A DNA stretch of 64,000 bases from Sisyra terminalis (Eukaryota > Arthropoda > Insecta > Neuroptera > Sisyridae): assembly GCA_958496175.1 (NCBI GenBank), contig OY292276.1:12046001-12110000 (forward strand), in the 5' to 3' direction. The first letter of the stretch is position 1; each line of letters starts with the position of its first letter. Positions 35,202 to 47,517 of the stretch are shown in pieces. Under the pieces are notes generated by a model. The model had not been told where the DNA came from. It saw only the letters and a program-made list of their open reading frames with translations, and made no database searches. Both the position numbers and the translations under genes were made by a program.

Positions 35202-35938
35202 GGGTGGATCACCGTCAGAAAAAAAAAATTCGATTTTTTTTTTCCATAAATGTCTTCTTATAACATTCAAGAATAACGTGTTAAAAGGATTTGTCGATAT
35301 ATTATATGGTCCTGGAATAGCTGACTAATGTATTTTCACTGATAAAAAATGAATAAATTGATAATAACATAAAAAAATATCTTAAAAAAACTTTAAATGC
35401 GTTTTTCTCGAAACCAACTTTTTAAAACTGGGAGACAAGATTTCTCAGAAACTATCCGATGGATTGACTTGAAACTGGAGAGTGTTATAGTTCAACACGT
35501 CTTCTTGGTACTGAATCTCTGAAATTGGCCAAACCTCCCCCCCCCCTTAAAGTGGGAGAGAGGGAAAGGTCCAAAAAAAGGTCGTTTTTTTTAACTTTTT
35601 TTTCAAAGTCACGCCATTTTACGAATTTTCAAATTTTTTCGGATTTTCGAGGTTCAGTACCAAGAAGACGCATTACGAAAACCTACATTCTTTGGAAAAT
35701 CATGATCCGACTTCCGGTTTCCGAGAAAACTTTTCTCCCGTTTGCCTCCTCATTTTTGAGGACCCTTTTTCAAAGCGCTGTAAAAGGGGGGGGGGACATA
35801 TCGAGGCAAATAAAATAAAATAGTTCAAAACTTCAACTTTTACATCTCGAAGACCGGTTTTTAATATCTCTAAAAAAAAAAATGGCAGCATTTTTAAAAA
35901 AGTCATTTTTTTTTTTACGTTCTGACGGTGATCCACCC
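35202..35938. mobile_element. TTAA-target DNA transposon (MITE), copy 2
   Basis: GGGTGGATCACCGTCAGAA at the left and its inverse at the right, with TTAA at 35198-35201 and 35939-35942. Internally it matches the reverse complement of 17455-18172, so the two copies are opposite in orientation. The open frames at 35525-35936 overlap on both strands and are repeat by-products. Confidence 0.88.
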
Positions 35939-38164
35939 TTAAATATAAGTTTTTATTTCAGATTTCACAAAAATATTTTGTTCATAACAAAATAACTTGT
36001 ATTTGATAAATTTTATTAAAGAAGAAGCTTTTATAAGGAATGGTACAAAGTTTCATAGCATAAGTTCTATACGAAAAAAAATGCAGATAATTTTTTCAGA
36101 CCAATTTATTTTAAATTAAAAGAAAACTTTCTATATGAAACTCGTACGTGAATTTTTCCCTGGATATTACATATGAATAATTGATCATCTTCAAAAAAAT
36201 TTTCAGAAAAAATCTTCCACATTAATAAGTAACTAAATGCTATCATACTATGTGATAACCAAAATATATTCAGTTTCATTTTCGTTTTTTTTTTATGTTC
36301 TTCAGTGAAAGTTTAAACATCTTGGATACGAAGAAAAATATATTGCAATTTTCAAATAGCTTTTCGTGCAATATAGAAAGTGAAGTGTTGAGATTAAAAA
36401 AGTTATGACGATGTCTGAAAAAGATTGGCACTTAAAATCTTAAAACTTTTTTGTCAATGACTAAATTGTGAATTTTTTAACTAATTACAAAATTCTGCAA
36501 AAAATCGGCTTGGTAAACTTTTTAAAAGTTCCAAACGTTGTTTGTTATTCAACTCGCATTTTAGCGATATACTGCTTATATGTGTATTCGGTGAAGCGTG
36601 TAATGGGGTGAGTTTTTTTGGTGAAAACTATCATTGGTGTAAACTAGTGAAATATGTTCAAGATTCTTTCAATAATGGTTTTAAGTTATATCGATTTGAA
36701 CTTGGAAGAAAAGTATCCAAATTAATAATTGTTTTGAAGTTATGGATTATATCCCAAGTAGGAATTTATAATTGGTCTAGTTATGGCCCAGGCTTGGGCC
36801 AAAACTTGCCAAGCCTGGTCCAAGACTGGCATAACTCCGAAATGATATCTATGGGCCAGACCTCGAAACCACAGTCAATAACTAAAATTTCATAATAGAT
36901 TCTACAAAAAAAAATGATTTTTACAAATCAAAATAATATAAGCCTAATACAATTTAAAAATGATTTTAATTATTATGGTGAAATTATTTTTGCTCACTTA
37001 TCTCAGATGAAATCTGGCGTTGATGCTTGGCCAAATCTTGGGCCAGATTTGTATACCAAGGTTTGGAAATTAACAATTGGCTCAAGATTGGCCCTGTTGT
37101 GAGTATTGGGAGTTTCTACATGGGATGATCTAAATTGGGAGTCCTAGAGAAACAACGAAAAAAAATCCCAACATATTTTACAAAACGGTTAAAATATACT
37201 TAAATTTATTTGAAAAAAATAATTGTTTCCTATACTTCAGCTAGAAATATAAAGAACCATGGGGTATAACCCTGGTGATTCGTCCCCGAAATAAATATAT
37301 TTTAATGGATACTATACATCATTAGGTACGTAGGAAACATTAAAACCAACAATTAGCTATTGCAAACAAGAGTAACTAGTGAATAACGCAAAATTTGTAT
37401 TTTTAACCAATTTATCTTAAATTCTCATATGATTTAGGGATTAATAATGCCTTTTTTATATAAAAATTTACCATTATGTAACTCAGAAACCTATAAAAAA
37501 ATATTTTTTGAACAAAAAAATTTTTTTTAACCTTTATACAATTAATCTACTGCACTAAAAATATTTTTTTAAAGTTTAATATACTTTCAGTATATTTCCT
37601 GTTTTTTTTCAGATTTTTTAAAGAAGTATTTCATAGTAAAAAAAAAAATATATTAAAAATAAAACCACTTCGGCGATTAATTATAATCGCTTCATTTAAA
37701 CTTGAATGTGTACACTACACAGTGTAGATGGCAGTGCTATTAGCCTTAGGTTTCTTGAATTTCCAAATTTTCAATAATCAAAACAAGTGAACATCGCAAA
37801 ATCTCGCAATCCTATTGGCTAATAGCCGTACATTGACGTGTGTATGTCGCCAGTAGATATTAGTGCGTCGCTTGATTAATTCATTCTTTATTTGATCATA
37901 ATTAATTAATTTCTTTTGATTAAAAGCCAAAAAGTGATAGTTTAAATAGTGCACCATTAATCGAGATATCAATTATTTTATACAAGTAAGTGGAATGTTA
38001 TTAAATTCTGAAAATCAGAAATCTTAGTACCAACAGTGTTGGTTTCAATTCAATTCACAATTGAGGTTTTTGCGATAAATTTAAGTTTCCAATCTTAATG
38101 ATTAAAGATTCTAAGGCTATAAGCATAGTGAATCAAACCCGGAAAGATATTTTAATGATAAACA

Positions 38165-38405
38165 TAGATATTTTGGTATTCCCGTGGATCAAGCACGTTA
38201 GCATGGATCAGAACCTTTATGACCCAATTTGTTCGTCAATTAAAGTAGAAAATGCAACGTTACCAAATATTAACGTCCCTAAAAGGATATGAGTCGATTT
38301 TATTGTATTTTTTTGTGGATTTTGATAGAATTTTCGTGGCTGAATTGGCCCATAATGCTTTTGATTTACGCTGACTTTGATCCACGGAATACCGATATTT
38401 GAATA
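38165..38405. repeat. Inverted-repeat MITE remnant, 240 bp
   Basis: GATATTTTGGTATTCCCGTG at the left and, inverted, GATATCGGTATTCCGTGG at the right. Inside at about 38252 is AGAAAATGCAACGTTACCA, which nearly equals part of the TIR of the element at 5276-6357, so the two may be related. No gene. Confidence 0.5.
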
Positions 38406-39179
38406 ATTTGATATAGAATTCATATCAATCCCTAAACCATATTAAAATTTTAGATCAATATTTTACGTAAATTCTAAAAAAATGTTTTCTGTTTTTCACA
38501 TATCTATTACTGTTTTTTTTTCGGGAAAACTAATTGAATTAGAGATCAAAAACTTTCTGGATTTTGGTATTTTTTTAGTAGGTATCTACAAAGTATCAAT
38601 AAAATACCTTACCAGGGCCGATATAACTTGTTAAAATTTTTTGGTTTTTTGTGTATAAAATAAATTGTATTGGGAGAAAATTGTGAATGAAAAATATCTT
38701 TTATTTCTACTATTCATTTAAAATTTCATTTATTGTTTCTTACTTTTGTCTCTTAACTTTCGATTTCTTTAATTAACTGATTTAACATTTCTTAAACTGT
38801 CAAAAAGATGAGTTGTACGCTATTGTTACTCAATATTAATTAAATCGCAAAGTTCAACTCATTTTACTTATTTTACCCAGTGATATAATAGGAATTACAA
38901 AATATGTCTCTTTAAATAGGAAAAAATATTTTCTGTAAATTTTTCCCAAAACGAAAATGCTGATATTTGATATTTATTAAAAACTATCGTATATTGTTAT
39001 TTTTTTCTAAGTATGTACTTCGTTATGTACTATTGTTGTAATAATATGATCTTGAAAAGAAATCCAAGAATAATAAGTTTAACTACACAAAATATGAGAG
39101 GAAATGCACAAATTATGAAGCTCTAAGAATTTCAGAATAAAAAATTATTTAAACACTAAATGACTTTTTAATTACACAT

Positions 39180-39440
39180 ATGACTCGTTTATTTTGAAAG
39201 TGGCGTAAGTATATTTCAAGGACGGTTTATATGGTGATTCTTCTTCTTGTAACTAGAACAAAATACGTTAATTATTTAACTGCTAAGTTTTCAGAAATTA
39301 CTGATTTCATTTTAGTTGTTAACAAAAACGGCAATTATTCCCTCCTCCTTAGTATCTTATGTTCCTTTGGTTAAAAATGATAACACTATAGGGATTATTC
39401 TTAAAATGGACTTAACTCACTTTCAAAATAAACGGTTCAT
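39180..39440. repeat. Inverted-repeat MITE, 260 bp
   Basis: CGTTTATTTTGAAAGTGG at 39186 and its inverse CTCACTTTCAAAATAAACGG at 39417. The same end (AAAATGGACTTA then TTTTCAAAATAAATGG) reappears once at 61001-61035. Other short open frames here are not supported. Confidence 0.6.
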
Positions 39441-40139
39441 AAAGCTAATAGTATCTTTGTAGTTAGTACTTATACCAAAGACCAAAGAGGCGGTTTTTAA
39501 TATTTGTTTGTTTTTCAAAAATCAAATTTTTTAAAACCTAATTGTTATGAACCAATGATTGTAACCTGGAGCAATTATTTATTCTGTTGAAGGCAGCAAT
39601 TTTTTATCATATATTTCATTACCAATTAAAATATACAATCTTCCAAACTAACTTTTCTTCGATATTTAGAACAATTTGAAAACCAATTATTGTTATTGAA
39701 AATAAATAAAATATTCAAATTTACTTCCACCTTTTCCCCCTATTACTAACAATTTTGTATGTACAACGCCCAAATGTGCGAAATCGATTAGCTTTTCAGT
39801 CATGATAATCAAAATACAGAAGGTCATAATTTTTTTCGTTTTACATTGTATTTTCAAATATAAGTGCAAATTAGTGTCGATGAAAATGGAAAGTGTTTTT
39901 CTTATACGATGCAGGTATATAATAAGAAAGGGTTTTTGATAATTCCTCCCTTAAAAGAGTGAAAAACGGTAGCAAAGTTTGTACGGCAGAACATCTAATA
40001 AATAATCGAAATTTCAAATTTCATAATAAAAGCACCGTTATAGATGAAAATTTTATCACCTTAAATAAAATAAAGTTAGTTTTTTATTAGAAACAAAAAC
40101 TTAGGGTCTGCTTAGAAATTTAAACTTTCAGATATATTT

Positions 40140-40251
40140 AGGGTGGTCTTTAATAAGGGAGTTTTCGAATTTCTTTGCTCCCAGAGGCTCCAAGGAACAC
40201 TTGAGCCCCTGGGAGCAAAGAAATTCAAAAACACCACTAGTAAGCACCACA
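40140..40251. mobile_element. Deletion derivative of fold-back family B, 112 bp
   Basis: AGGGTGGTCTTTAATAAGG at the left, the shared string GAATTTCTTTGCTCCCAGAGG, then the inverted GGGAGCAAAGAAATTCAAAA and a decayed right end. It equals the two termini of 21083-21995 joined with the middle removed, and can fold into one hairpin. Confidence 0.75.
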
Positions 40252-40295
40252 TTCATCAAAAAATGCTGAAAATCTTGGTATTTAAGGAGAAAATC

Positions 40296-40298
<3 letters not shown>

Positions 40299-40360
<62 letters not shown>
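40299..40360. repeat. (AT)n microsatellite
   Basis: About 30 uninterrupted AT dinucleotides. It produces the Ile-Tyr run in the frame over 40143-40394, which is therefore not a real protein. Confidence 0.97.
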
Positions 40361-40361
<1 letters not shown>

Positions 40362-40754
40362 AAAATGGTTAAGTTGTGTTTATTAGTGAACTAAAGTTAG
40401 TGGCTCCTATCGACAGGGAAAGAATGACAATTTAAAGGGGGGGGGAGTGTTTTGAAAGTTAAATATACTCCAGTAAATCATAATGATAAAAAAAATTTAA
40501 AATGCTCTTCCAGAGCAAAAGGCATACGTCAAATCGTGTACGGTGAACTTGAGACTATCCAATATGGTTTAATTGTGTAGTTGAAATTCAGATATTTTAA
40601 TAATAACTGCATAGATACACAATGGTTATACTTGATTATGGAGGAACTGGGTTTCGTGCAATTGAACAAATTTTAATTTCGCGGTAGTTTTGTACATTGC
40701 AGTAGTATAATAGTTTTGGGAAAAAGGTTCATTCGGGAATCGAGACAATGAAAT

Positions 40755-41210
40755 GGGATTTCTACTAATATTCTAAATCAAAACCCTTAGCTTCTGTTAT
40801 TTTGACGCGTTTTGATAAATTTTTATTGTTTTAAGTCATAATCAAGACCGACTTTATTGAACTTGACGATATTTTTTTATGTATAGATACTGATTATAAT
40901 GTATGGATTATTTGGTTCATGGTAGGTGTACCTACCGTAGGTATACGCAATTGAACATACTCTTTTTAGATATTTATAAATATTTTTTGAAAATCAATTG
41001 ATCATTACATACAAATATTTTATTTTAAGCAACAGTTTATTAAATGTGTCTTTTTAAAGTTGACAAATTAGTGTTTTTAAGTATGATTATGTTTTTCGTA
41101 AAAGAAATATGAAAAATAACAATTTTCATATACCACTAAAAATAGTAAATCTAAAAAGGAAATTTAATCTACACCTATGTTACGCAGACGAAGTCGCGGG
41201 GATCAGCTAG
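40755..41210 (+). mobile_element. Non-autonomous Helitron, copy 3 (5' truncated)
   Basis: Plus-strand 3' end ACGCAGACGAAGTCGCGG, hairpin, then CAGCTAG (CTAG 41207-41210) before T. Homology to copy 1 starts near TTTCTACTAATATTC at about 40757, so the first several hundred bases are missing. It is in the opposite orientation to copies 1 and 2. Confidence 0.78.
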
Positions 41211-41594
41211 TCTTTATATATTTGACACTTAAACCAAACTATGCATTTAAACTTCACAATTCCTGTCCATATGATTTGATTAAAATAAGAATATGCACTC
41301 TGTTTAAACGGTTTAAAAAGCATTTAGGTATTCCATAATTAGCTCTAATCCGTATTTCAATGTTGCAAGTTTATGTGTTTTCATACCAGGAAACCGAACA
41401 ATTTATCCTTACTAAAAATATTGTATTTTATGTAAAACCTTTTTTATTTTTTTACTTTTTAAGTGGCACCCATTTTCGAATAAATTACGCACAGTAATTT
41501 TCTTTAAAAAAAAAAGAGTCATTTTTTTGTATTTCGTAAAAAAAATTTACATAAACTTACGAGGAAATAATTACGAAAGTGTTTAAGCCTTCAC

Positions 41595-41903
41595 TTGTGT
41601 GATAAAGGTTCATACCCTGTGCTTTGTGAGCACGCTTTTAATGTAAATAAAAGGACAACCCTTATTTCACGAAACTTACTTTTTCGAGCTTTCAGAAACA
41701 TAATAGATGTCATTATTTGGGGCACACCATCCAAAAAGGTACCCCAATGTGTGGTTGGGCATGACAACCATTTTCAATTCAATTTCCATTCGAAACTTTT
41801 CATAACTATAACGCTGTTCGATGAGTTTCGAGACGGAAACTTTGATGCAATCAATTGATAATTCGACAACCTCAATTTTTGATTCAATCAAATATTTTTT
41901 CAA
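41595..41903. other. Unassigned overlapping open frames
   Basis: An 87-codon plus-strand frame (41595-41858) and a 75-codon minus-strand frame (41676-41903) overlap over a region with slightly more balanced base composition than its flanks. The minus frame contains GYLFGWCAPNNDIYYVSE. I recognise neither. There is no evidence for splice sites or a promoter, so I list the region only as worth a protein search. Confidence 0.2.
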
Positions 41904-42562
41904 ATCTTAATGTGAATCTGCTGGAAAATTCGTGAAATGACTATTGAAAAACTTTTGGGTATCAATTTTATTTCACCACAAAACTGCAACGATGGAAGTT
42001 TTACTTACTAAATAAACTTTTCAAAAGCTAAATCAATCTTAAAACTAATTTGGTTTTTAACTAAAATTGCTAATCGAAAAAAAAACTGCGTTAAGATTGA
42101 TGAAAAAAGAACAAACATAAATTACATTAAACTGCAATTAAGTTTCACTGGAAATCTTAATTAGTTTAGAGTAGAGCTATGCAGTTTGGAGACAAGTTGT
42201 TGTTAATACTGTGTTATTCAATTAGAATATCAATTTTGGGATTAGTTGTTAGTTAATTCGGTTAGTTGTTTGTAAATTAATGTGTAAGTTTGTGTTCAAG
42301 TTGAATTGAAGAATTGTATATTGTGCATTTGTGTTATGGAATATAGAAACGCCAATAGAATTCGGTTAATGCATAAGTAATTTTGACAAAACATAATTTT
42401 TCAGAGTTTCATGAGAAAATAAATATCGATGGCATTGTTCACACATGGTAACTACTTATAGATTGATTAAAAATTCAAATTCAAAATAAGGCATTTTTAA
42501 AACGTCTTATTGGAATTAATACAGGCAATTGAAAATAGAAGGCTATAAAAAGTAAAAACTTT

Positions 42563-43030
42563 AGTGTGTATACAATATATAGAATATATTGCGGTTCAAT
42601 TTATGTAGTATAGTTTAATATAATAATATAAAGAAATCATACCATAAACATAAATTTGAACAGAAGTTCAAATAAAAATATTTGTCACGTATTGTCCAGA
42701 TACGTATTTCGATTGCCAAGTAATCTTCGTCAGTGGTCATCAAGTAGTTTGGATCACTCCGTAACTACTTTGTGATGATTCACATTCTATATATGCAAAA
42801 CGGAGTTACGGAGTGATCCAAACTACTTGATGACCACTGAGGAAGATTGCTTGGCAATCGAAATGCGTACCTACGCAATACGTTACAAATATTTTTATTT
42901 GAACTTCTGTTCAAATTTATATTTATAGTATGATTTTTATGTATTATTATATTAAATTATACAACATAAATTTGACCGCAATATATTCTATATAATGTAT
43001 ACACAGTATAACTGTTCAAAGTCAGCGAAA
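42563..43030. repeat. Second hammerhead palindrome (one unit per arm)
   Basis: Left flank TATAGAATATATTGCGGTTC and right flank are inverse copies, as are the unit-bearing arms 42630-42780 and 42795-42945. Only one unit is present per arm, against two in 23718-24304. The right end CAGTATAACTGTTCAAAGTC is the inverse of the first palindrome's left end. The flanks also match the first palindrome. Confidence 0.85.
42831..42880 (+). ncRNA. Hammerhead motif in the second palindrome
   Basis: CTGAGGA at 42837-42843, helix II GATTGC/GCAATC perfect, GAAA at 42860-42863, then TGCGTACC in place of TACGTATC. Helix III is no longer self-complementary and helix I is weak, so this copy is likely inactive. 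The inverted left-arm copy keeps GAAATACGTATC but has CTGACGA and a disturbed helix II. Confidence 0.45.
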
Positions 43031-43549
43031 AAATCTTATTTTGATTAAAAACTTTAGTTTTAATGAAAAAAGTTGATTTTCATGGATTAAAAACTATATG
43101 TGCAATCGTTAATCGAAGTCTTAATATTTTCTGGTGGCTTATAAAATGTAGGTTTAAATATAAATTAAGAATTTTTTATTGTTGTACTTGACATTTAAAA
43201 ATTATATATTATGGAGAATATGGTATATTTTATGGAGAATAGAATGTGCCAGAAGCATCTGAAACTTTCAAAAGTTTCTAGTCCTGAGCCAAATAAGCCA
43301 CAAGACGGTTAACCGTCAACAATCAACAGTAAGACAGTGACAAGTAACAATCCAAAACAATTTAAAACTGTTAATCACGGAAAGATACAAGGATACCGAA
43401 CGGTATAAGCTTTTTTAAAAAATTCATGTACATAAAAACCGATCCAGATTATAGTTCTTTTTTCTGTCACTAACAGCGCAAGTATTTAAAACCTACCAAA
43501 GGTCACTAAGGTTTTAAGACGGTATTCCAATCCTGCAAAGCATTAAAGA

Positions 43550-43694
43550 AAAGTGTCAAGATGTGGCGCTGCCATTAGTGTGTTTGCAGTACTAACTTAA
43601 ATCAAAATTATGTACTTTCTATAAGTGGATTATATGAGAACATAAGTTAGTACTCCAGACACTCTGGTGGCAGCACCATATCTTGACACATTTT
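43550..43694. repeat. Short palindromic MITE, 145 bp
   Basis: AAAAGTGTCAAGATGTGGCG at the left and ATATCTTGACACATTTT at the right are inverse. The arms are about 55 bp with a 30-bp loop, and both contain the GTACTAACTTA string or its inverse. The hairpin is long enough to resemble a microRNA precursor if transcribed, but a MITE is the simpler reading. Confidence 0.7.
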
Positions 43695-44167
43695 CCATAG
43701 TGCAGTAGATTAAAATTTACAGTTTCTAATAACAACACTTCCCGCGTAATGTTTCAAACGCGTACTCTATGAGATGTAGCCGTACACCGGAACTGGACCT
43801 CAAATTCAGGTACTTAATTTTTTTAACATAGCGTTGGAATTTCTTGTATCTATACTTCGTGCAGTTAACAGTGAAAAAGTGAAAAATAAATCGATTTTGA
43901 TAAACGCATGGCAAATCTCGATTTGTAGAATAAATTAATAATTGTGTAGTGTAGAAGCATGTATCAATTGACTTTTATTACGTTATTTTAAATATTACAC
44001 TGAATAATTTCAGAAAAATATCTTTCTTATAAATGCATTTAAATTTTCATTATAATAATAATAGACAAATGTAATTAACATGTACGCAATATGCATATAT
44101 TTTGGCAAAGATAGACAAACATTGTAAACATATACGTGTGAGTGAAATATCATAATTGTTTCAAATT

Positions 44168-44392
44168 TGAGTACCAAAATGTGTTACATTGTTACATTGA
44201 CCGGTTACATTCCTAACAAGTGTGAAAATGTAATTAACACATCTTTCGAGGGTTAACTTCAGGTAATAAAACCTTGAGTTCCAAAATGTGCTAGAATGAT
44301 CACATTCTAACCTAGTGTGAAAATGCAATTAACATATCTTTCGAGGGTTAAAATCAGGTAATAAAACCTTGAGTTCCAAAATGTGTTAGACC
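44168..44392. repeat. 95-bp direct repeat, about 2.3 copies
   Basis: GTGTGAAAATG at 44220 and 44315 starts two copies with ATCTTTCGAGGGTTAA and CAGGTAATAAAACCTTGAGT. A third partial copy, GAGTACCAAAATGTGTTACA, precedes them. Directly to the right, 44430-44580 holds dispersed ATTGCACAACCG-type inverted motifs. Confidence 0.8.
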
Positions 44393-45217
44393 AAATTGTG
44401 GACATACAATGTCAATTACAATATGCAATTAATTATATTGCACAACCGTCAATATCGCTTCCATACGATACATACGATAATATTTTCCACAAATCAACAT
44501 ATTGTATAATAATATTGACCATCTAAGGACCGTCGTCAATATATTGTGCAACCGGCATTGCACAATATTGACCGTAAAAGGTTTTAAGCGATCTGACTGT
44601 TTCTAACTGTTCGCTAGCTATATAACTTCGTATCTGATTCGGGATTGTTCGGGATGATCGAATTCTCTTCTAATAAACGAAAAACATATGCTAGGGTTGG
44701 CTTAACTAGGTCGATATGATATAAAGTTTTAGTCGTCTTACTACTATGCATATCGGTTCCAAAACCGATTTTTCTCGCTAACAGTTTGCGAGCAATTTCA
44801 TACTGTTACTTTAAAGCATAATTTTTTTAACAATTGACTCTGATTATTTTTTTCCAAAACACCAGTAAAGAAGTATAACTTCAATAGACTCCTTAAGGAC
44901 ATAGGACGATAAGTATAGTGAATCGGCCCCAGAAGGGTATTTGGTTCATAATTTCAGGGTAAGTTGGTAGGTACTATTAAGATACATTGATTCGGCAAAT
45001 TTCAGATTCTTATGTATTACCGTTTCTTCAAAAATCGAAAAGAGCTGGAAATCAGAAAAAAAAATTTCTCAGAAACTTGTCAATCGATTTATTTGAATTT
45101 TGAATATGTTATAGGGGCTAATGATAGCTTCTAGAAAAAAAAAATTAAGAGCTTTATCGGTTTATAAAATCCTTGAAAAAGAGAGCTTTTTCTTTTAATT
45201 TTAATTTCTAACCATGA

Positions 45218-45911
45218 TGCAATTTTGATACAATTACGAAACTATTTTTTTCGAATTCTCCATCCAATTTCCTTTAAAGTTATGAGTCTTTTAAATCTTA
45301 AAAAACGGTACGCCAAATTGAAAAAAAATAAAAACCATTTTTTTTACACAAAAATCCATTAATATAATAGACAGAAACAGAGCTTTCTCGATTACTATAC
45401 GAGTGCAAATAACAGAAAATATTAAAAAAATTAATATGAAAACAATTGTTTTCTATTAAATGAATTCAATCGTTAATATAAAAATTATTTGGGCCTATTA
45501 TGATTAAGTCAACAGCAAGTGTTATCTTATGAAATAAGAGTGTTGCATATTACAACTTGCAATATTATCAGGATAGCAATCTTAGATAACTTAGATATCT
45601 TAGATAACACTTGATGCTGCCTTAATCATAATAGGCCCAAATAATTTTTATATTAACGATTGAATTCATTTAATAGAAAACAATTGTTTTCATATTAATT
45701 TTTTTAATATTTTCTGTTATTTGCACTCGTATAGTAATCGAGAAAGCTCTGTTTCTGTCTATTATATTAATGGATTTTTGTGTAAAAAAAAATGGTTTTT
45801 ATTTTTTTTCAATTTGGCGTACCGTTTTGTAAAACTTAAAAGACTCATAACTTTAAAGGAAATTGAATGGGAATTCGACAAAAAAAATAGTTTCGTAATT
45901 GTACTAAAATT
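45218..45911. repeat. Near-identical 300-bp inverted arms
   Basis: The arms are almost identical over roughly 300 bp each (for example AACAGAGCTTTCTCGATTAC and its inverse), with a 65-bp loop around 45535-45600 containing AT-rich TTAGATAACTTAGATATC repeats. The 75-codon frame at 45721-45948 is one arm read through. Confidence 0.85.
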
Positions 45912-46229
45912 GTATATTATTGTAAAATTAATTAAAATTAATCTTTAAATTAATTAAAATAAATTGTAAAATTGTAACTTTTGAAGGGTTGCTACATAGT
46001 ACAAGTTAAATCAACAAATTACTTATTTAAAGACTTTATATTAATGATATAAACCATATTCAGCATTTTAAATATTCAAAATATATATATTTTAAGGAAA
46101 TGAATCAATAGAATACCGCGACAACGCATAAGAACTACTGCATGAAGAACTACCGACACGGAAATGTATCGAAAACCATTCTATTGAAGTAGATATCCAT
46201 AAAAATATGATGTTAGTAATAAAATCATT

Positions 46230-46420
46230 ACGAGGACAAAAGTAACATATTACTTTTGTACCCTAGGGGGCTATGTTACTTTTGTACCCATTCTCATTTT
46301 TAATAAAAGGTGAAATATAACTAGTGGTTATATTCATTTAATGGCAATAATAACACCCAGCCAGAAATCAAGGTAAAAGTACAAATTGTTACTTTTGTAC
46401 CCGGCCTCCCCTACATAGGG
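46230..46420. repeat. TTACTTTTGTACCC cluster with a TE-like terminus
   Basis: TTACTTTTGTACCC or a close variant occurs three times (about 46250, 46276 and 46390). The last is followed by GGCCTCCCCTACATA. A similar terminus (AGGTTCCCCTACA) lies at about 60872-60885. These look like ends of one mobile family; the whole element is not delimited. Confidence 0.45.
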
Positions 46421-46595
46421 ATCTGAAATTTGGCGAATTAATGTATCTTAATAGTACCAACATACCCTGAAATTATGAACCAAACACCCTTCTGGGGCTG
46501 ATTCACTATACTTATCGTCCTATGCCCTGTGGTACTTACACTTACCACAATTGGGTACAATACCATCGATATTATAATAACTAGTGTTGTTAATA

Positions 46596-47517
46596 CAGGG
46601 TGCTTCAAAAAATGTATACACACTTTAAACTATTGTAGTTTTCCCGCTCTACAAGGCTAATGTTATATTTCTTCGCCAGGTGCCAGCATAATCGTCCCTC
46701 TATGTTATATTATTAGTTGGAATTTGTAATATCAACATGGGGGACGTACGTTTGAGTTTTGAAGAACGTAAGCAGGTTATTAAGTGGTACTGGAAGTTTG
46801 AGAATGTAAATGAAGTTCAAAGACAGTGGAGAAGAGAGTATACAGAACCACCTTCAAGATTAACAATTACACGCATACGAGACAAATTCGAAGTTCATGG
46901 AACAGTGTGTGATGTGCATAAAGGTCATTCAGGTCGGCCTTTTCGATTTGGACCTTTTCGATTTGAAGGCACTGTAACTGGTATTAATTACCTAACGATG
47001 CTTGCTGATTCCATATTTCCTGCCATTCGTGCATTATACGGTAATGATGATTTTTATTTTCAACAAGATGGTGCTCCGCCGCACTATCACAGGGACGTAC
47101 GAGCTTACCTGGATCAAAATTTGTCGGGCCAGTGGATAGGACGCAGGGGGCCAATCGAGTTTCCAGCACGCTCTCCAGACCTTACACCACTGGATTTCTT
47201 CTTGTGGGGCACAGTAAAAGATGAGGTGTACAAACGTAAACCACGTAACCTAGACATTCTTTGGAATGAGATTCAAGCAGTGTGTAGAGAAATCTCATTG
47301 GACGTTTTGATACGATGTACAGAATCAGTGGTGACTCGTACTCAGAATTGTATTGATGCTGCAGGTCACCAATTTGAACAGTATTAACATTTGTTATTTA
47401 TGTTTCATTTACATTGGACTTTCAGCTTTCTATTTTCCTGAAATTTAACTTTGTAGAACGGTAAATAAATTTTCTATGGAAGTTCAAAGTGTGTATACAT
47501 TTTTTTGAAGCATTCTG
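46596..47517 (+). mobile_element. Internally deleted mariner-like element, 922 bp
   Basis: Ends CAGGGTGCTTCAAAAAATGT and the inverse of CAGAATGCTTCAAAAAAATG, about 37 bp of TIR, with TA on each side (46594-46595 and 47518-47519). It contains a single plus-strand ORF. It inserted 69 bp downstream of the KChIP exon 1 donor, in intron 1 and in antisense orientation to that gene. Confidence 0.9.
46737..47387 (+). pseudogene. Mariner-type transposase with internal in-frame deletion (216 aa)
   Basis: N-terminal helix-turn-helix: LSFEERKQVIKWYWKFENVN to GHSGRPF, about residues 5-65. Then a short GPFRFxG repeat and the C-terminal half of the DDE domain with FYFQQDGAPPHYHRDVRAYL (second catalytic Asp) and ARSPDLTPLDFFLWGTVKDE (third catalytic position). 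About half of the usual length is missing, including the first catalytic Asp and the linker, so it cannot transpose. The frame is nevertheless fully open from ATG to TAA at 47385. Such a protein would keep DNA binding; whether it is expressed is unknown. Confidence 0.9.

Larger units (their letters stand above)
44900..46524. mobile_element. Long nested fold-back element
   Basis: The outer arms CATAGGACGATAAGTATAGT (44900 to about 45009) and 46421-46524 are inverse copies. Inside lies a tighter palindrome at 45218-45911. The right side has about 290 bp more than the left between outer and inner arms, which contains the TTACTTTTGTACCC repeats and may be a later insertion. No gene. It lies in KChIP intron 1, next to the mariner element. 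Confidence 0.75.

Noticed and set aside
35525..35936. Overlapping 97- and 78-codon ORFs
   Set aside because: They lie wholly inside the TTAA element; the same DNA appears in copy 1 with different reading-frame structure.
36542..37102. Possible exons in a 117-codon and a 62-codon ORF
   Set aside because: They contain repeated GGGCCA-type strings typical of repeat DNA, and no domain or splice structure supports them.
40143..40394. 83-codon ORF with an Ile-Tyr run
   Set aside because: It crosses the fold-back B derivative and an (AT)n microsatellite.
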